A program made the translations under genes and the position numbers. From Rhizomicrobium palustre (GTDB lineage: Bacteria > Pseudomonadota > Alphaproteobacteria > Micropepsales > Micropepsaceae), in the NCBI RefSeq assembly GCF_011761565.1, contig NZ_JAASRM010000001.1, positions 3,410,139-3,474,138 on the forward strand: DNA of 64,000 bases. The letters are read 5' to 3'. This document shows positions 37,921 to 47,380 of this stretch, one piece after another. Below the pieces are notes generated by a model. That model saw only the letters and a program-made list of their open reading frames with translations. It was not told the origin of the DNA and did no database searches. Numbering within the stretch: the stretch's first letter is position 1; each line of letters opens with the position of its first letter.

Positions 37921-39263
37921 TGACCACACAAATCCTGATGCCCGCTCTGTCGCCCACCATGGAAGAGGGCAAGCTCGCCAAATGGCACGTCAAGGAAGGC
38001 GATGCCGTCAAATCGGGCGATATTCTCGCCGAGATCGAAACCGACAAGGCGACGATGGAGTTCGAAGCCGTCGACGAGGGCAAGATCGGCAAGATCCTGA
38101 TTGCTGAAGGCACAGAAGGAGTGAAGGTCAACACGCTTATCGCCATTCTTCTGGAAGAGGGTGAAGACGCCAGCGCCATCACCGACATTCCCGCCGCGAT
38201 GAGCGATATCAAGGCTGCGGTCTCCGCCGAAGCCAAGGACACCAAAGAGGCTAAGGCCGAACCTGCTGCACCTGTGGCTGCCGCTGCTGCGCCCGCAGCG
38301 CATGGCGAGCGCATTTTTGCCTCGCCGCTGGCCAAGCGCATTGCCGCCCAGAAGGGCATCGATCTCGCCGCCATCGCTGGTTCTGGCCCGCGCGGACGCA
38401 TCGTGAAGTCCGACGTTGAGCACGCCACCCCGGGCGCCGCGCCCAAGGCTGCACCCGTTGCCGCTGCTCCGAAAGCCGCCGCGCCCACTTCGGCGCCGGT
38501 GGAAGTTGCCGCGCCGCAAATCGGCGGTCTGCCGGATGCGCGCATCTATTCCAAGCCGGGCGAGTACGAAGAGATCCCGCACGATTCCATGCGCAAGGCG
38601 ATTGCCAAGCGTTTGACCGCGGCCAAGAGCCTGGTGCCGCACATCTACGTCAACATGGACATCACCCTCGACGCGCTGCTCGCCGCGCGTGAGCGTCTCA
38701 ACGCGGCCGCCCCCAAGGGTAAGGATAAGGTCCCGGCTTATAAGCTGTCGGTGAACGACTTCGTCATCAAGGCGGTGGCGATGGCGCTCAAGAAAGTGCC
38801 GGAAATCAATGCCTCTTGGACCGATACCGCAGTGCTGCGCCATAAGCATGCTGACATCGGCGTCGCCGTGGCGCTGGATTTCGGTCTGATCACGCCTATC
38901 GTGGCGCGCGCGGAAGAAAAGGGCCTCGTTGAAATTTCCAATGAGGTGAAGTCGCTCGTCGAGCGCGCCAAGGGCAAGAAGCTGAAGCCGAACGAATATG
39001 AAGGCGGCTCTTTCGCGATTTCGAACATGGGGATGTTCGGTGTTTCGAGCTTCTCGGCTATCATTAATCCGCCGCATGCGGCGATCCTGGCCGTAGGCGC
39101 CGGCATCGAAAAGCCGGTCGTGAAGAACGACAAGATCGAGATTGCGACCGTGATGACCGTTACCTTGTCGGTTGATCATCGCGTGGTGGATGGCGCAGCC
39201 GGTGCCAAGTTCCTGGTGGCACTGAAGCAGTTCCTCGAGGAACCGGCGGCAATGCTGCTCTAA
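37920..39263 (+). CDS. pdhC: Dihydrolipoamide acetyltransferase, PDH E2 component
   Basis: 447 aa. Lipoyl domain (1-78, Lys43 in ETDKATME), an Ala/Pro linker, a peripheral subunit-binding domain (about 124-162, [20 protein letters not shown] and [12 protein letters not shown]), a second Ala/Pro linker and the catalytic CAT domain ending in [17 protein letters not shown] with the catalytic His and Asp. It transfers acetyl groups to CoA and forms the complex core. Overlaps the GFA gene by 1 nt; 19 nt separate it from the first DUF3667 gene. Confidence 0.97.
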   Translation: MTTQILMPALSPTMEEGKLAKWHVKEGDAVKSGDILAEIETDKATMEFEAVDEGKIGKILIAEGTEGVKVNTLIAILLEEGEDASAITDIPAAMSDIKAAVSAEAKDTKEAKAEPAAPVAAAAAPAAHGERIFASPLAKRIAAQKGIDLAAIAGSGPRGRIVKSDVEHATPGAAPKAAPVAAAPKAAAPTSAPVEVAAPQIGGLPDARIYSKPGEYEEIPHDSMRKAIAKRLTAAKSLVPHIYVNMDITLDALLAARERLNAAAPKGKDKVPAYKLSVNDFVIKAVAMALKKVPEINASWTDTAVLRHKHADIGVAVALDFGLITPIVARAEEKGLVEISNEVKSLVERAKGKKLKPNEYEGGSFAISNMGMFGVSSFSAIINPPHAAILAVGAGIEKPVVKNDKIEIATVMTVTLSVDHRVVDGAAGAKFLVALKQFLEEPAAMLL

Positions 39264-39282
39264 AGTCTGAGGCGGGGGCCTG

Positions 39283-40359
39283 ATGGACGAAGTGGGTGCG
39301 ATTTTGGAAACGGGCGGGGCGGCGGCTGTAGAGCTGGCCGCCTCGGCCCTGGTGAAACCTACCCACTGCGCCAATTGTGGTTCAGCGCTTACAGGCAAGT
39401 TCTGCGCAGTCTGCGGACAATCCTCGGATCATCACCGCCGCTCGGTCAAACATCTCCTCACCGATCTCTTCAAGGATATCGCGAGCTTTGATAGCCGCAT
39501 CCTGCGCACCGCCTACGCCTTGCTGATGAAGCCGGGTGAGCTTGCGCTGGCCTTCCATGAAGGGCGCACCCAGCGCTATGTGCCGCCGATCCGGCTCTAT
39601 CTCTTCGTCTCGCTCTTATTCTTCCTCACTCTGTCGATGACCGGCCTCGCGCTGATGCAGTTTGTCCTTAAGTCGCACGCGGCCAAGCTTGTCGAAGCGA
39701 ATGGACACTCCTATTTGGCGACGAGCGGCGGCGGCCGTACGGAGATCAGCAAATCCGAGCTTAAGGATGGTAAAAATCACTTTCTCATCAGTGGCGAGGT
39801 GGAGCTCTTTCAGCGTGAGGGTGTCGCCCATTCCAAGATCGATCCGGAAGCGCTCAGCCAGCTCACCAACGAGCTTGAACACAAGGCGGTTAAGTCCCGG
39901 GAGGGCAAGGATGGTTTTATTGCCAGGACGGTGATTGGAACCAGCTTGAAACTGGCCAAGGACCCGGCGGCGCTGAATGGTGCGCTGACGGCCTGGATGC
40001 CGCGCGTGCTTTTCCTGCTCTTGCCGCTCTTTGCACTGATCTTGTCGGCATTCTACTGGCGCCAGCGCAACACGTTATTTTTCGTCGATCATCTCGTCTT
40101 TTCGTTGGGATTTCACACCTTCGGTTGGCTGCTGCTTCTGGCGACCGCAGCATTGGCACAGCTCATTGATGGCGCCATCGCAGTTCTGGTGATGGGGGGC
40201 GTCGCAGCGGTCTATCTGCTTTTCGCGATGAAGCGTTTCTATGCCCAGGCTTGGGGCTGGACGGCAGGCAAATGTGTCGCGGTACTCGCGGTTTATTTTT
40301 GCTTCTGCGTTCTGCCGGGCTTCGCGGGCGTAATCATTGCTTCGGTGTTGTGGGGCTAG
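39283..40359 (+). CDS. DUF3667-type zinc-ribbon membrane protein, copy 1 of 3
   Basis: 358 aa. An N-terminal helix (MDEVGAILETGGAAAVELAA) precedes a zinc ribbon with Cys29, Cys32, Cys41 and Cys44 (HCANCGSALTGKFCAVCGQ). The conserved block FDSRILRTAYALLMKPGELA, GRTQRYVPPIRLYLF leads into membrane helix 1; a soluble loop of about 110 residues and four more helices follow, ending in IIASVLWG. This fits DUF3667, whose function is unknown. RBS GAGGCGGGGG. It starts 19 nt after pdhC and ends 1 nt before copy 2, so it should be on the PDH transcript. Confidence 0.8.
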   Translation: MDEVGAILETGGAAAVELAASALVKPTHCANCGSALTGKFCAVCGQSSDHHRRSVKHLLTDLFKDIASFDSRILRTAYALLMKPGELALAFHEGRTQRYVPPIRLYLFVSLLFFLTLSMTGLALMQFVLKSHAAKLVEANGHSYLATSGGGRTEISKSELKDGKNHFLISGEVELFQREGVAHSKIDPEALSQLTNELEHKAVKSREGKDGFIARTVIGTSLKLAKDPAALNGALTAWMPRVLFLLLPLFALILSAFYWRQRNTLFFVDHLVFSLGFHTFGWLLLLATAALAQLIDGAIAVLVMGGVAAVYLLFAMKRFYAQAWGWTAGKCVAVLAVYFCFCVLPGFAGVIIASVLWG

Positions 40360-40360
40360 G

Positions 40361-41452
40361 ATGGACGAACTCGAAGCCATTCTGGAAACGGGCGGCGCGG
40401 CAGCGCTGGAAGTGGCGGCATCCGCGATGGCGCAGCGCGGCGGCAAAACCGTTTATTGTCCGAATTGCGGTCAGCCGATGATTGGCCCTTTCTGTGCGCT
40501 ATGCGGCCAGTCGATCAATAACCATCGCCGCTCGGTCGGGCATCTGGTGGCCGATCTGGTCAAGGATATCGCCAGCTTTGACAGCCGCATCTTGCGCACC
40601 GCTTACGCCATGCTGGCCAAGCCGGGCGAGCTGGCGCTGGCCTTTCACGAAGGGCGCACCCAGCGCTATGTACCGCCGGTTCGGCTATACCTTTTCGTCT
40701 CGCTGATTTTCTTTGTCGCGCTTTCAATTTCCCATGTCGCGCTGCTGCAATTCGTGCTGCGGGCCGATCCGATCAATATCGTGATAGAGAAGGGCAAACC
40801 CTATCAGGTCAACAAGAATGGCGAGCGAGAAGAAATGTCCGCCCGCTATGCCGACGGCAAAAAGCATTACACCTATAATTCTGACCTTGTTTATTTCCAG
40901 CGCGAAGGCTCCGTGCATTCCAACTTGTCCAAGGCCCAACTGGATAATATCTCGCAGCGCGTCGAGACCGAGCTCGGAAAAAACAAGGACAAGGGAAAGG
41001 ATGCCAGCGTTGTCACCCAGACGGTGTTCGGCACCTTGCGTAAACTGGCGGATGATCCAGCGGCGCTGAATGGATCGCTGACGGTTTGGATTCCCCGCGC
41101 GCTGTTTCTGCTATTACCGCTCTTTGCGTTGCTGCTGGCAGGTTTTTATTGGCGCCAGAGAAAATCGCTGTTCTTCGTAGACCATCTTGTGTTTTCGCTG
41201 AGTTTCCACAGCTTTGGTTTCGCGCTGCAATTGGCGGCGGCTGCGCTGGCGCAGGTGATTGCAGGCGGTTACGCGGTAGCCGCGATGGTGGTGGTGCTCT
41301 CACTATATTTGCTCCTTGCGATGAAGCGCTTCTATCGCCAGAGTTGGCGTTGGACCGTGCTCAAATGGGCGGCGGTTTCTTTCATCTATTATTTCTTCTG
41401 CGTGCTGCCCGCCTTTGGCCTGGTCATCGCGGCTGCTGTGATGTGGGGCTGA
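40361..41452 (+). CDS. DUF3667-type zinc-ribbon membrane protein, copy 2 of 3
   Basis: 363 aa, same architecture as copy 1: MDELEAILETGG start, zinc ribbon Cys33, Cys36, Cys45, Cys48 (YCPNCGQPMIGPFCALCGQ), conserved FDSRILRTAYAMLAKPGELA and GRTQRYVPPVRLYLF, five predicted helices. The loop between helices 1 and 2 (about 130-225) is the most divergent part and is rich in Lys, Asp and Tyr. The start is 1 nt after the stop of copy 1 (TAGGATGG), so translation is likely coupled. The closest relative in the window is copy 1. Confidence 0.8.
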   Translation: MDELEAILETGGAAALEVAASAMAQRGGKTVYCPNCGQPMIGPFCALCGQSINNHRRSVGHLVADLVKDIASFDSRILRTAYAMLAKPGELALAFHEGRTQRYVPPVRLYLFVSLIFFVALSISHVALLQFVLRADPINIVIEKGKPYQVNKNGEREEMSARYADGKKHYTYNSDLVYFQREGSVHSNLSKAQLDNISQRVETELGKNKDKGKDASVVTQTVFGTLRKLADDPAALNGSLTVWIPRALFLLLPLFALLLAGFYWRQRKSLFFVDHLVFSLSFHSFGFALQLAAAALAQVIAGGYAVAAMVVVLSLYLLLAMKRFYRQSWRWTVLKWAAVSFIYYFFCVLPAFGLVIAAAVMWG

Positions 41453-41453
41453 G

Positions 41454-42611
41454 ATGGACGAGTTTGAAGCTATTCTGGAAACGGGCGGGGCGGCGGCTGT
41501 AGAGCTCGCAGCAAGTGCTGTGGCGGAGCGGGGCGGCAAAACGGTGCCGTGTCCCAATTGCCAAAAGCCGATGATTGGGCCGTTCTGCGCTCTGTGTGGT
41601 CAGCCGCTCAACACGCATCGCCGTTCCCTCGGGCGGCTGCTCCACGAGATCGTCAAGGACGTGGCGAGTTTCGACAGCCGCATCCTGCGCACTGCCAAGG
41701 CGCTGATGATCCAGCCCGGCGAATTGCCTAAGGCTTTTCGTGAAGGGCGCACCCAGCGTTATGTGCCGTCTGTGCGGCTCTATTTCTTCGTTTCGCTGCT
41801 CTTCTTCTTGTTTCTCTCGTTTACTGGCATCGCCTTGATGCAGTTCAATCTGGTGGTGAAGCACACAAGGTTGACCCATGATGGGCACGGCCAGGTGTTC
41901 AAGGAACAGGACGGCAAGCGTGAAAAACTGGAAGGCTTCACCGCCGACAAGAACGGCAAGCTTATTTTCATAAAAGCGGCGGGCGACGAGGCGATTTCCA
42001 CGCTGGACAACAACACCATTGCTGATGGCAAGCTGCATGACGAGCTTTCTGGCAAGATCACGTTCTTCCATCGTGTCGTGCCGGAATCGCCGAAGGACAA
42101 GCCTTTCATCGACAAGAAGCTCGATGAGGCGCGGTCTTCGATCCACGTCGAAGGCGACGGGGTGCAATGGATCAAGAAGGGCCTGGATGGCACGTTGGAG
42201 CGGCTCAAGGATAGCCCGGCGGCGTTGAATGATCCGCTTACCACCTGGATACCGCGCATCCTCTTCGTGCTTTTGCCGCTGTTCGCGATCCTGCTCGCTA
42301 TTTTCTACCGCAGGCAGCGAAAACATTTTCTTTTTGTCGATCACCTGGTGTTTTCCCTCACCATGCACAGCTTTGTCTTCGTGGTGCTGATCGGGGCGGC
42401 ACTCGCGGCGCAGGTGATGTCGGCCCATTGGGTGGCGCGCCTCACGCTAGGCGTGCTGGCGCTTTATCTCTTCCTGTCGCTAAAAGTCTTTTACGGACAA
42501 GGTTGGGTGAAAACCGGATTGAAATTTACCGGGATCGCCTTCATCTACGCCGTCTTCTTCCTCGTCCCCGCGCTGGTCTTCGCTTTGGCGGCCAGTGTCT
42601 TCGGGGCCTGA
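41454..42611 (+). CDS. DUF3667-type zinc-ribbon membrane protein, copy 3 of 3
   Basis: 385 aa, the longest of the three because the loop between helices 1 and 2 is expanded (about 130-250, Lys/Asp/His rich). Zinc ribbon Cys33, Cys36, Cys45, Cys48; conserved FDSRILRTAKALMIQPGEL and GRTQRYVPSVRLYFF. Its first codons share an exact 31-nt run with copy 1 (41476-41506 against 39305-39335), pointing to recent duplication or gene conversion. Starts 1 nt after copy 2 (TGAGATGG) and ends 16 nt before lpd. Confidence 0.8.
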   Translation: MDEFEAILETGGAAAVELAASAVAERGGKTVPCPNCQKPMIGPFCALCGQPLNTHRRSLGRLLHEIVKDVASFDSRILRTAKALMIQPGELPKAFREGRTQRYVPSVRLYFFVSLLFFLFLSFTGIALMQFNLVVKHTRLTHDGHGQVFKEQDGKREKLEGFTADKNGKLIFIKAAGDEAISTLDNNTIADGKLHDELSGKITFFHRVVPESPKDKPFIDKKLDEARSSIHVEGDGVQWIKKGLDGTLERLKDSPAALNDPLTTWIPRILFVLLPLFAILLAIFYRRQRKHFLFVDHLVFSLTMHSFVFVVLIGAALAAQVMSAHWVARLTLGVLALYLFLSLKVFYGQGWVKTGLKFTGIAFIYAVFFLVPALVFALAASVFGA

Positions 42612-42627
42612 TCATCGGAGAAATCAC

Positions 42628-44025
42628 ATGGCCGAAACATTTGATGTTGTCGTGGTGGGCGGTGGCCCGGGCGGATATGTGTGCGCGATCCGCGCCGCGC
42701 AGCTCGGCTTGAAAACGGCCGTGGTGGAGCGCGACCGCTTGGGCGGCATCTGCCTCAACTGGGGCTGCATCCCCACCAAGGCGCTGCTGCGCTCGGCCGA
42801 AGTCTTCCATCTCATGCACCGCGCTGAAGAGTTCGGCTTCATGGTGGAGAATGTGAAGTTCGATCTCGACAAGATCGTCAAGCGCTCGCGCAAGGTCTCC
42901 GAGCAGCTTTCCAACGGCGTCGGCTTCCTGATGAAGAAGCACAAGATCACCGTCATCGCGGGTGAGGCCAAGATCGTCGCCAAGAATCGCCTGCATGTCA
43001 CCAAGGACGGCAAGACCGACGAGGTCTCCGCCAAGAACATCGTGCTCGCCACCGGCGCGCGCCCGCGCACGCTGCCGGGCCTGGAACCCGATGGCAAGCT
43101 GATCTGGACCTCCAAGGAAGCGCTGGTCCCCAACACCTTCCCGAAATCCTTGCTGGTGATTGGCTCGGGCGCCATCGGCATCGAGTTCGCGAGCTTCTTT
43201 AAGACCCTCGGTTCCGATGTCACCGTGGTGGAAGTGCTCGACCGTGTGCTGCCGGTGGAAGACGAGGAAATCTCCGCCTTCGCGCATAAGGCTTTCGTCA
43301 AGCAGGGCATGAAGATCAAGGTCGCCACCACGGTCGAGAAGCTGACCAAGGGCGAGAATGGTGTTATAGCCACGCTGAAGTCCAAGGACGGCAAGACCGA
43401 AACCGTCACCGCGGATCGTGCCATCCTCGCGGTCGGCATTGTCGGCAATGTCGAGAATATGGGCTTCGAGGAGGTCGGCATCAAAGTCGACCGCACCCAT
43501 GTCGTGGTCAATGAATGGTGCGAGACCGGCGTTGATGGCGTCTATGCCATCGGCGATCTCACCGGTCCGCCATGGCTGGCGCATAAGGCCATGCATGAAG
43601 GCGTCATCGTCGCCGAGCGTATCGCGGGCGTGAAGGGCGTGCATCCGCTCGACACCTCCAAGATCCCGGGCTGCACCTATTGCCAGCCGCAGGTTGCTTC
43701 TGTCGGCATGACGGAAGCCAAGGCGAAAGCGACGGGCCGCGAGATCAAAGTCGGCCGCTTCCCCTTCATCGGCAATGGCAAGGCGATTGCGCTAGGCGAG
43801 CCGGAAGGCCTGATCAAGACCGTCTTCGATGCCGAAACCGGCGAGCTCTTGGGCGCCCACATGGTCGGGGCGGAAGTGACCGAGCTGATCCAGGGTTATG
43901 GCATTGCCAAGAGCTTGGAAGGCACTGAAGAAGCGCTCTCTGGCGTCGTCTTCCCGCATCCCACTCTGTCGGAAATGATGCACGAAGCCGTGCTCGATGC
44001 CGACAAGAAGGCGCTGCACATCTAA
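42628..44025 (+). CDS. lpdA: Dihydrolipoyl dehydrogenase, E3 component
   Basis: 465 aa. Reoxidises dihydrolipoamide with FAD and NAD. Motifs: VVVVGGGPGGYVCAIRAAQLG (FAD), the redox disulfide GGICLNWGCIPTKALL, the NAD-binding IGSGAIGIEFASF, YAIGDLTGPPWLAHKA, and the C-terminal HPTLSEMMHEAV with the catalytic His. Last gene of the interrupted PDH operon; ATG 42628 has GGAGAA upstream. Confidence 0.97.
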   Translation: MAETFDVVVVGGGPGGYVCAIRAAQLGLKTAVVERDRLGGICLNWGCIPTKALLRSAEVFHLMHRAEEFGFMVENVKFDLDKIVKRSRKVSEQLSNGVGFLMKKHKITVIAGEAKIVAKNRLHVTKDGKTDEVSAKNIVLATGARPRTLPGLEPDGKLIWTSKEALVPNTFPKSLLVIGSGAIGIEFASFFKTLGSDVTVVEVLDRVLPVEDEEISAFAHKAFVKQGMKIKVATTVEKLTKGENGVIATLKSKDGKTETVTADRAILAVGIVGNVENMGFEEVGIKVDRTHVVVNEWCETGVDGVYAIGDLTGPPWLAHKAMHEGVIVAERIAGVKGVHPLDTSKIPGCTYCQPQVASVGMTEAKAKATGREIKVGRFPFIGNGKAIALGEPEGLIKTVFDAETGELLGAHMVGAEVTELIQGYGIAKSLEGTEEALSGVVFPHPTLSEMMHEAVLDADKKALHI

Positions 44026-44047
44026 GTGTAACGGGGCAGGGCGGAGC

Positions 44048-44620
44048 CTATCCGCCCGCCACGATCTCCTTCAAATCTGCGGCAATGCCCGCCGGGTCAC
44101 GCGTATCGGTCGTGACCAGGCGGGCTTTTCCGTTTTGGTCGAAGACATAGACCGCGCTGGTATGCATGACGGTGTATTCTGGCTTCTTCTTCACTGAATA
44201 AGCCACGCGATAGCGCCGCGCCGTATCGGCGATTTCGTTTTCCGTGCCGCGCAGGCCATCGACTTGCGGCCCGAACGAGCGCGCATAGCCTTTCAGCAGC
44301 TCCAGCGTATCGCGCTCCGGATCGACCGACACGAACAGCACCCGCACCTTCGCCGCCTCTGGGCCGAGCTTGCTCAAGGCATCGGCCAGATCCGACAGGG
44401 TAGTCGGGCAGACATCCGGGCAATGGGTATAGCCGAAATAGACGAGCACGACTTTGCCGCGGTAACTTTCTCCTGTCACCATGGCGCCATCCGAAGCGCG
44501 CTGCATAGAGAACGATAAGTCCGGCACCGCACCGGAAACATCGCTCATATGCCAGGTTTTCTTGGGCCCGCAGCCACACAGAATGAGGAGGAGGGCAAGG
44601 GATAAGGTCAGCGCGCGCAT
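44048..44620 (-). CDS. SCO1/SenC-family copper chaperone lipoprotein
   Basis: 190 aa. Signal with lipobox L-C-G-C (lipid Cys17) places it on the periplasmic face of a membrane. The thioredoxin-like fold has the copper-binding Cys67 and Cys71 in GYTHCPDVCPTT and His152 in YTVMHTSAVYVF; VSVDPERDTL is also family-typical. SCO1 proteins deliver copper to the CuA site of cytochrome oxidase or act as thiol reductases. Divergent from a CtaG-like gene, consistent with oxidase assembly. Confidence 0.92.
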   Translation of the reverse strand: MRALTLSLALLLILCGCGPKKTWHMSDVSGAVPDLSFSMQRASDGAMVTGESYRGKVVLVYFGYTHCPDVCPTTLSDLADALSKLGPEAAKVRVLFVSVDPERDTLELLKGYARSFGPQVDGLRGTENEIADTARRYRVAYSVKKKPEYTVMHTSAVYVFDQNGKARLVTTDTRDPAGIAADLKEIVAGG

Positions 44621-44724
44621 AGCAGAAGGCTAGCACCTGAGCTTCCATCCTGTCATCCCCGGGGAAAGCATAGACGGCGGGGCCCCTGCATCCCTAAACT
44701 GGTGACATACGGCAGGAGCCCTCG

Positions 44725-45615
44725 TTGCACAGCGCCCGTGACCTCCATCACGATTTCCTTCTCTACGGCTTCGCGGTGATTGCGGGGGGCGTGGTGGAGC
44801 GGCTTTGCGCAGTTTTCCCCGCCGATCTTCCGGCCTTCTTCCCGTGGGAATTTTCCTGGCCCGTTTGGCTTTTCACCACGCTTGGGCTCGGCTGGTTTTT
44901 CCTCGGCCTCAAGCGCCTTGCGCCCGAGGACCGTCCGCCGCTCTGGCGCGGCTTGGTGTTCATCGCTGGCATGCTTGGCAATTACGCCGTCTTGCAGACC
45001 CATATCGATTATGTCGCCCAGCACATGTTCTTCATCCATCGCGCGGCGCATTTCTGGCTGCATCATCTGGGTGGATTTCTCATCGCGCTCGGTCTTGCGG
45101 GGAAGGTGATCCGCGCCGGCATGCCGTTCTGGCTTAACCCCATGCTAGATGCCAAACCCATCCGCGCCTGCCTCGCTATCCTTCAGCACAAACTCGTCGC
45201 GCCGTTTCTCTTTGTGGGGCTTCTGTATTTTTGGCTGCTGCCGGGTCTGCACACCCGCGTCATGCTCGACCGGGAGCTCTATGATCTGATGAACTGGACC
45301 ATGGCGCTCAATGGCATCATGTTCTGGAGTCTGATCGTTGATCCGCGCCCTCATCCGCCCGCGCGGCTCTCTGTGCTCTGGCGGGCGCTTGCCATCCTGA
45401 TCATTGAGCTGCCCCAGATGGCGCTGGGCGCAATCCTTTCGCTGGCAGAGGTGGATTTCTACCCGGTTTATGCCATCTGCGGCCGTGTGATCGATATGAC
45501 GGCCTTGAACGATCTGCATTATGGCGGTCTCATCATCTGGCTGCCTGGCACGCTGATGAGTTTTCTCGCGATGATCGTGGTACTGATGAATCTCAGGCGG
45601 AATGAAGAGGGATAA
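44725..45615 (+). CDS. Cytochrome c oxidase assembly factor, CtaG (caa3)-like
   Basis: 296 aa with about seven to eight membrane helices. QHMFFIHRAAHFWLHHLGGF, the NWTMALNGIMFWSLIVDPRP segment and YPVYAICGRV with LHYGGLIIWLPG follow the pattern of the Caa3_CtaG family, which helps insert copper into oxidase subunits. Translation probably starts at TTG 44725, with AGGAG 8 nt upstream. Divergent from the SCO1 gene, strengthening the copper/oxidase reading. Family assignment is by pattern, not alignment. Confidence 0.65.
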   Translation: MHSARDLHHDFLLYGFAVIAGGVVERLCAVFPADLPAFFPWEFSWPVWLFTTLGLGWFFLGLKRLAPEDRPPLWRGLVFIAGMLGNYAVLQTHIDYVAQHMFFIHRAAHFWLHHLGGFLIALGLAGKVIRAGMPFWLNPMLDAKPIRACLAILQHKLVAPFLFVGLLYFWLLPGLHTRVMLDRELYDLMNWTMALNGIMFWSLIVDPRPHPPARLSVLWRALAILIIELPQMALGAILSLAEVDFYPVYAICGRVIDMTALNDLHYGGLIIWLPGTLMSFLAMIVVLMNLRRNEEG

Positions 45616-45616
45616 A

Positions 45617-47218
45617 ATGGAAACGCCCATCCTGGATGTGCCCACGGCGATCAAGATGGCCGCGCGCGAGCCGGACTCAGCGGTGGCGCAATACCGCCTC
45701 GGTCAGGCCTTGGCCAATGCGGGCCGCCTGCAAGAGGCGTTTTTCCGCTTCAACCGCGCCGCCACGCTGAATGAAAACTATGCCGCGCCGCTGATTGAGA
45801 TGGGCCGCTTCTTTGCCTCTTCAGGCCAGTTGCGGGAAGCCGAGGCTGCCTTGCGCGGGGCCCTGATGCGTGATCCCTCTGCGTCGGAAGCCCATCACGG
45901 TCTCGGCGCGGTGCTGATCGCGGGCGAACGGCTGGAGGAGGCAATCACTCAGCTTTCTTCTGTCCCGCAAGGCCATGAAAGCTATCCCGAGGCGCAGGTG
46001 AAGCTCGGCCAGACACTTTTTCTCCTGCAGCGCGCCGAAGAGGCGCTTGCCGTTTTTTCGCCGCTGATGGACGCCTATCCTGATCTCATTGCCGCTTATC
46101 TGGGGGCAGGATCAGCCTTGCGCGCATTGGGGCGTTCGGCAGAGGCGCAGGCCGTCTTCGAAAAAGCGCTCGCTATGGCGCCGCATATCCCGACGCTGCA
46201 CCGCGCTGTCGCTGAGGGCAAAAAGTTTAAAGCGGGCGATCCGCAGATTTCCACCATGGAGAGTCTTCTCTCTAACGCGGGAACGCTTCCTGTCGGCGAA
46301 GGCGTGGCGCTGCATTTCGCGCTGGCCAAAGCCTATGATGATATCGGCGAGCCCGACCGTGCCTTCGAGCTTTGGCGCGAGGGCAATTTCGTCAAGCGGC
46401 GGCTGACACAGTATGATGAAGCCGCCGTCCTTGGCCATATGGAGGCGATCCAACACGCTTATAACGGGCCATATATCGCCGCGCGCGAAGGCCTTGGCGA
46501 TCCCTCCGAGACGCCGGTCTTCATCGTCGGCATGCCGCGTTCCGGTACCACGCTGGTGGAGCAAATTTTGGCCAGCCATAAAGACGTGGCCGCCATGGGC
46601 GAGCAGCGCATTCTCTCTGATCTCATCGCCGAAGGCCGTCTGGGGCAGGTCTATCTTCAGGGCTTCGACGAATTGCCGCCGGAAACCTGGAGTGCGCTGG
46701 GCGCGGAATATCTCGCCCGTTTGCCGCAAGGAAAAAAACGCGTCACCGACAAGCTGCCCGCCAATTACCGCCATATCGGGCTCATCCATCTGGCACTGCC
46801 GGGCGCTAAGATCATCCATGTCCGCCGCGATGCGATGGATACCTGCTTCTCCTGCTATCGCAGCCTGTTTCCGAATGGGCTCGAATACACCAGCGACCTT
46901 GGCGAGCTTGGCCGCTATTACGCCGCCTATGAACGCTTAATGGCACATTGGCGCGCGGTGCTGCCGCAAGGTGCGATGCTGGAAATCGATTACGAGGACC
47001 TCGTGGCAGACCTGGAAGGCGGCACACGCAATATCCTCGATTATTGTGGCTTGGATTTCGACCCGGCCTGTCTCGATTTCCACAAGACCGACCGCGCTGT
47101 CTTTACCGTCAGCGTCGAGCAGGTTCGTTCTCCGCTCTACAAAACCGCTATGGGCCGCTGGAAAGCTTATGAAGCCTATTTGGAGCCGCTGAAAAAAGCT
47201 CTTCAACCCTCCCCTTGA
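45617..47218 (+). CDS. TPR-repeat sulfotransferase family protein
   Basis: 533 aa. About five to six TPR units (roughly 15-230; examples AQYRLGQALANAGRLQEAFF and AEAQAVFEKALAMAPH) precede a sulfotransferase domain. The 5'-phosphosulfate loop GMPRSGTTLVEQ begins at residue 305 and the 3'-phosphate motif HVRRDAMDTCFSCYRSLF follows; YEDLVADLEG and the closing Trp-Lys-x-Tyr (RWKAYEAYLEPL) are typical. Acceptor unknown. ATG 45617 (RBS AGAGGG) is chosen over ATG 45602, which overlaps the upstream gene. The last four codons and the stop are contributed by the repeat starting at 47206. Confidence 0.85.
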   Translation: METPILDVPTAIKMAAREPDSAVAQYRLGQALANAGRLQEAFFRFNRAATLNENYAAPLIEMGRFFASSGQLREAEAALRGALMRDPSASEAHHGLGAVLIAGERLEEAITQLSSVPQGHESYPEAQVKLGQTLFLLQRAEEALAVFSPLMDAYPDLIAAYLGAGSALRALGRSAEAQAVFEKALAMAPHIPTLHRAVAEGKKFKAGDPQISTMESLLSNAGTLPVGEGVALHFALAKAYDDIGEPDRAFELWREGNFVKRRLTQYDEAAVLGHMEAIQHAYNGPYIAAREGLGDPSETPVFIVGMPRSGTTLVEQILASHKDVAAMGEQRILSDLIAEGRLGQVYLQGFDELPPETWSALGAEYLARLPQGKKRVTDKLPANYRHIGLIHLALPGAKIIHVRRDAMDTCFSCYRSLFPNGLEYTSDLGELGRYYAAYERLMAHWRAVLPQGAMLEIDYEDLVADLEGGTRNILDYCGLDFDPACLDFHKTDRAVFTVSVEQVRSPLYKTAMGRWKAYEAYLEPLKKALQPSP

Positions 47219-47372
47219 GGGAGGGTCGAATTTGCGTGAGCAAATTCGGGGAGGGGTATGTCGTGAATGACAAAATGAGCTTGGCTCACTACCTCTGCTG
47301 CGGCTAACCCCTCCCCGAAATTTTGCTCGCTTGCGCTCGCCAAAAATTTCGACCCGCCCTCAAGGGGAGGGT
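47206..47372. repeat. 167-bp nested palindromic element (MITE/REP-like)
   Basis: The outer ends are inverted repeats that match at 24 of the first 25 positions, starting ACCCTCCCCTTGAGGG on each strand. Inside, GAATTTGC-GTGA-GCAAATTC (47228-47247) forms a hairpin and CGGGGAGGGGT (47247-47257) pairs with ACCCCTCCCCG (47307-47317). A 49-bp centre is unique. No open reading frame. It touches the ends of two convergent genes, overlapping one. Confidence 0.75.
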
Positions 47373-47380
47373 GAAGGTTA

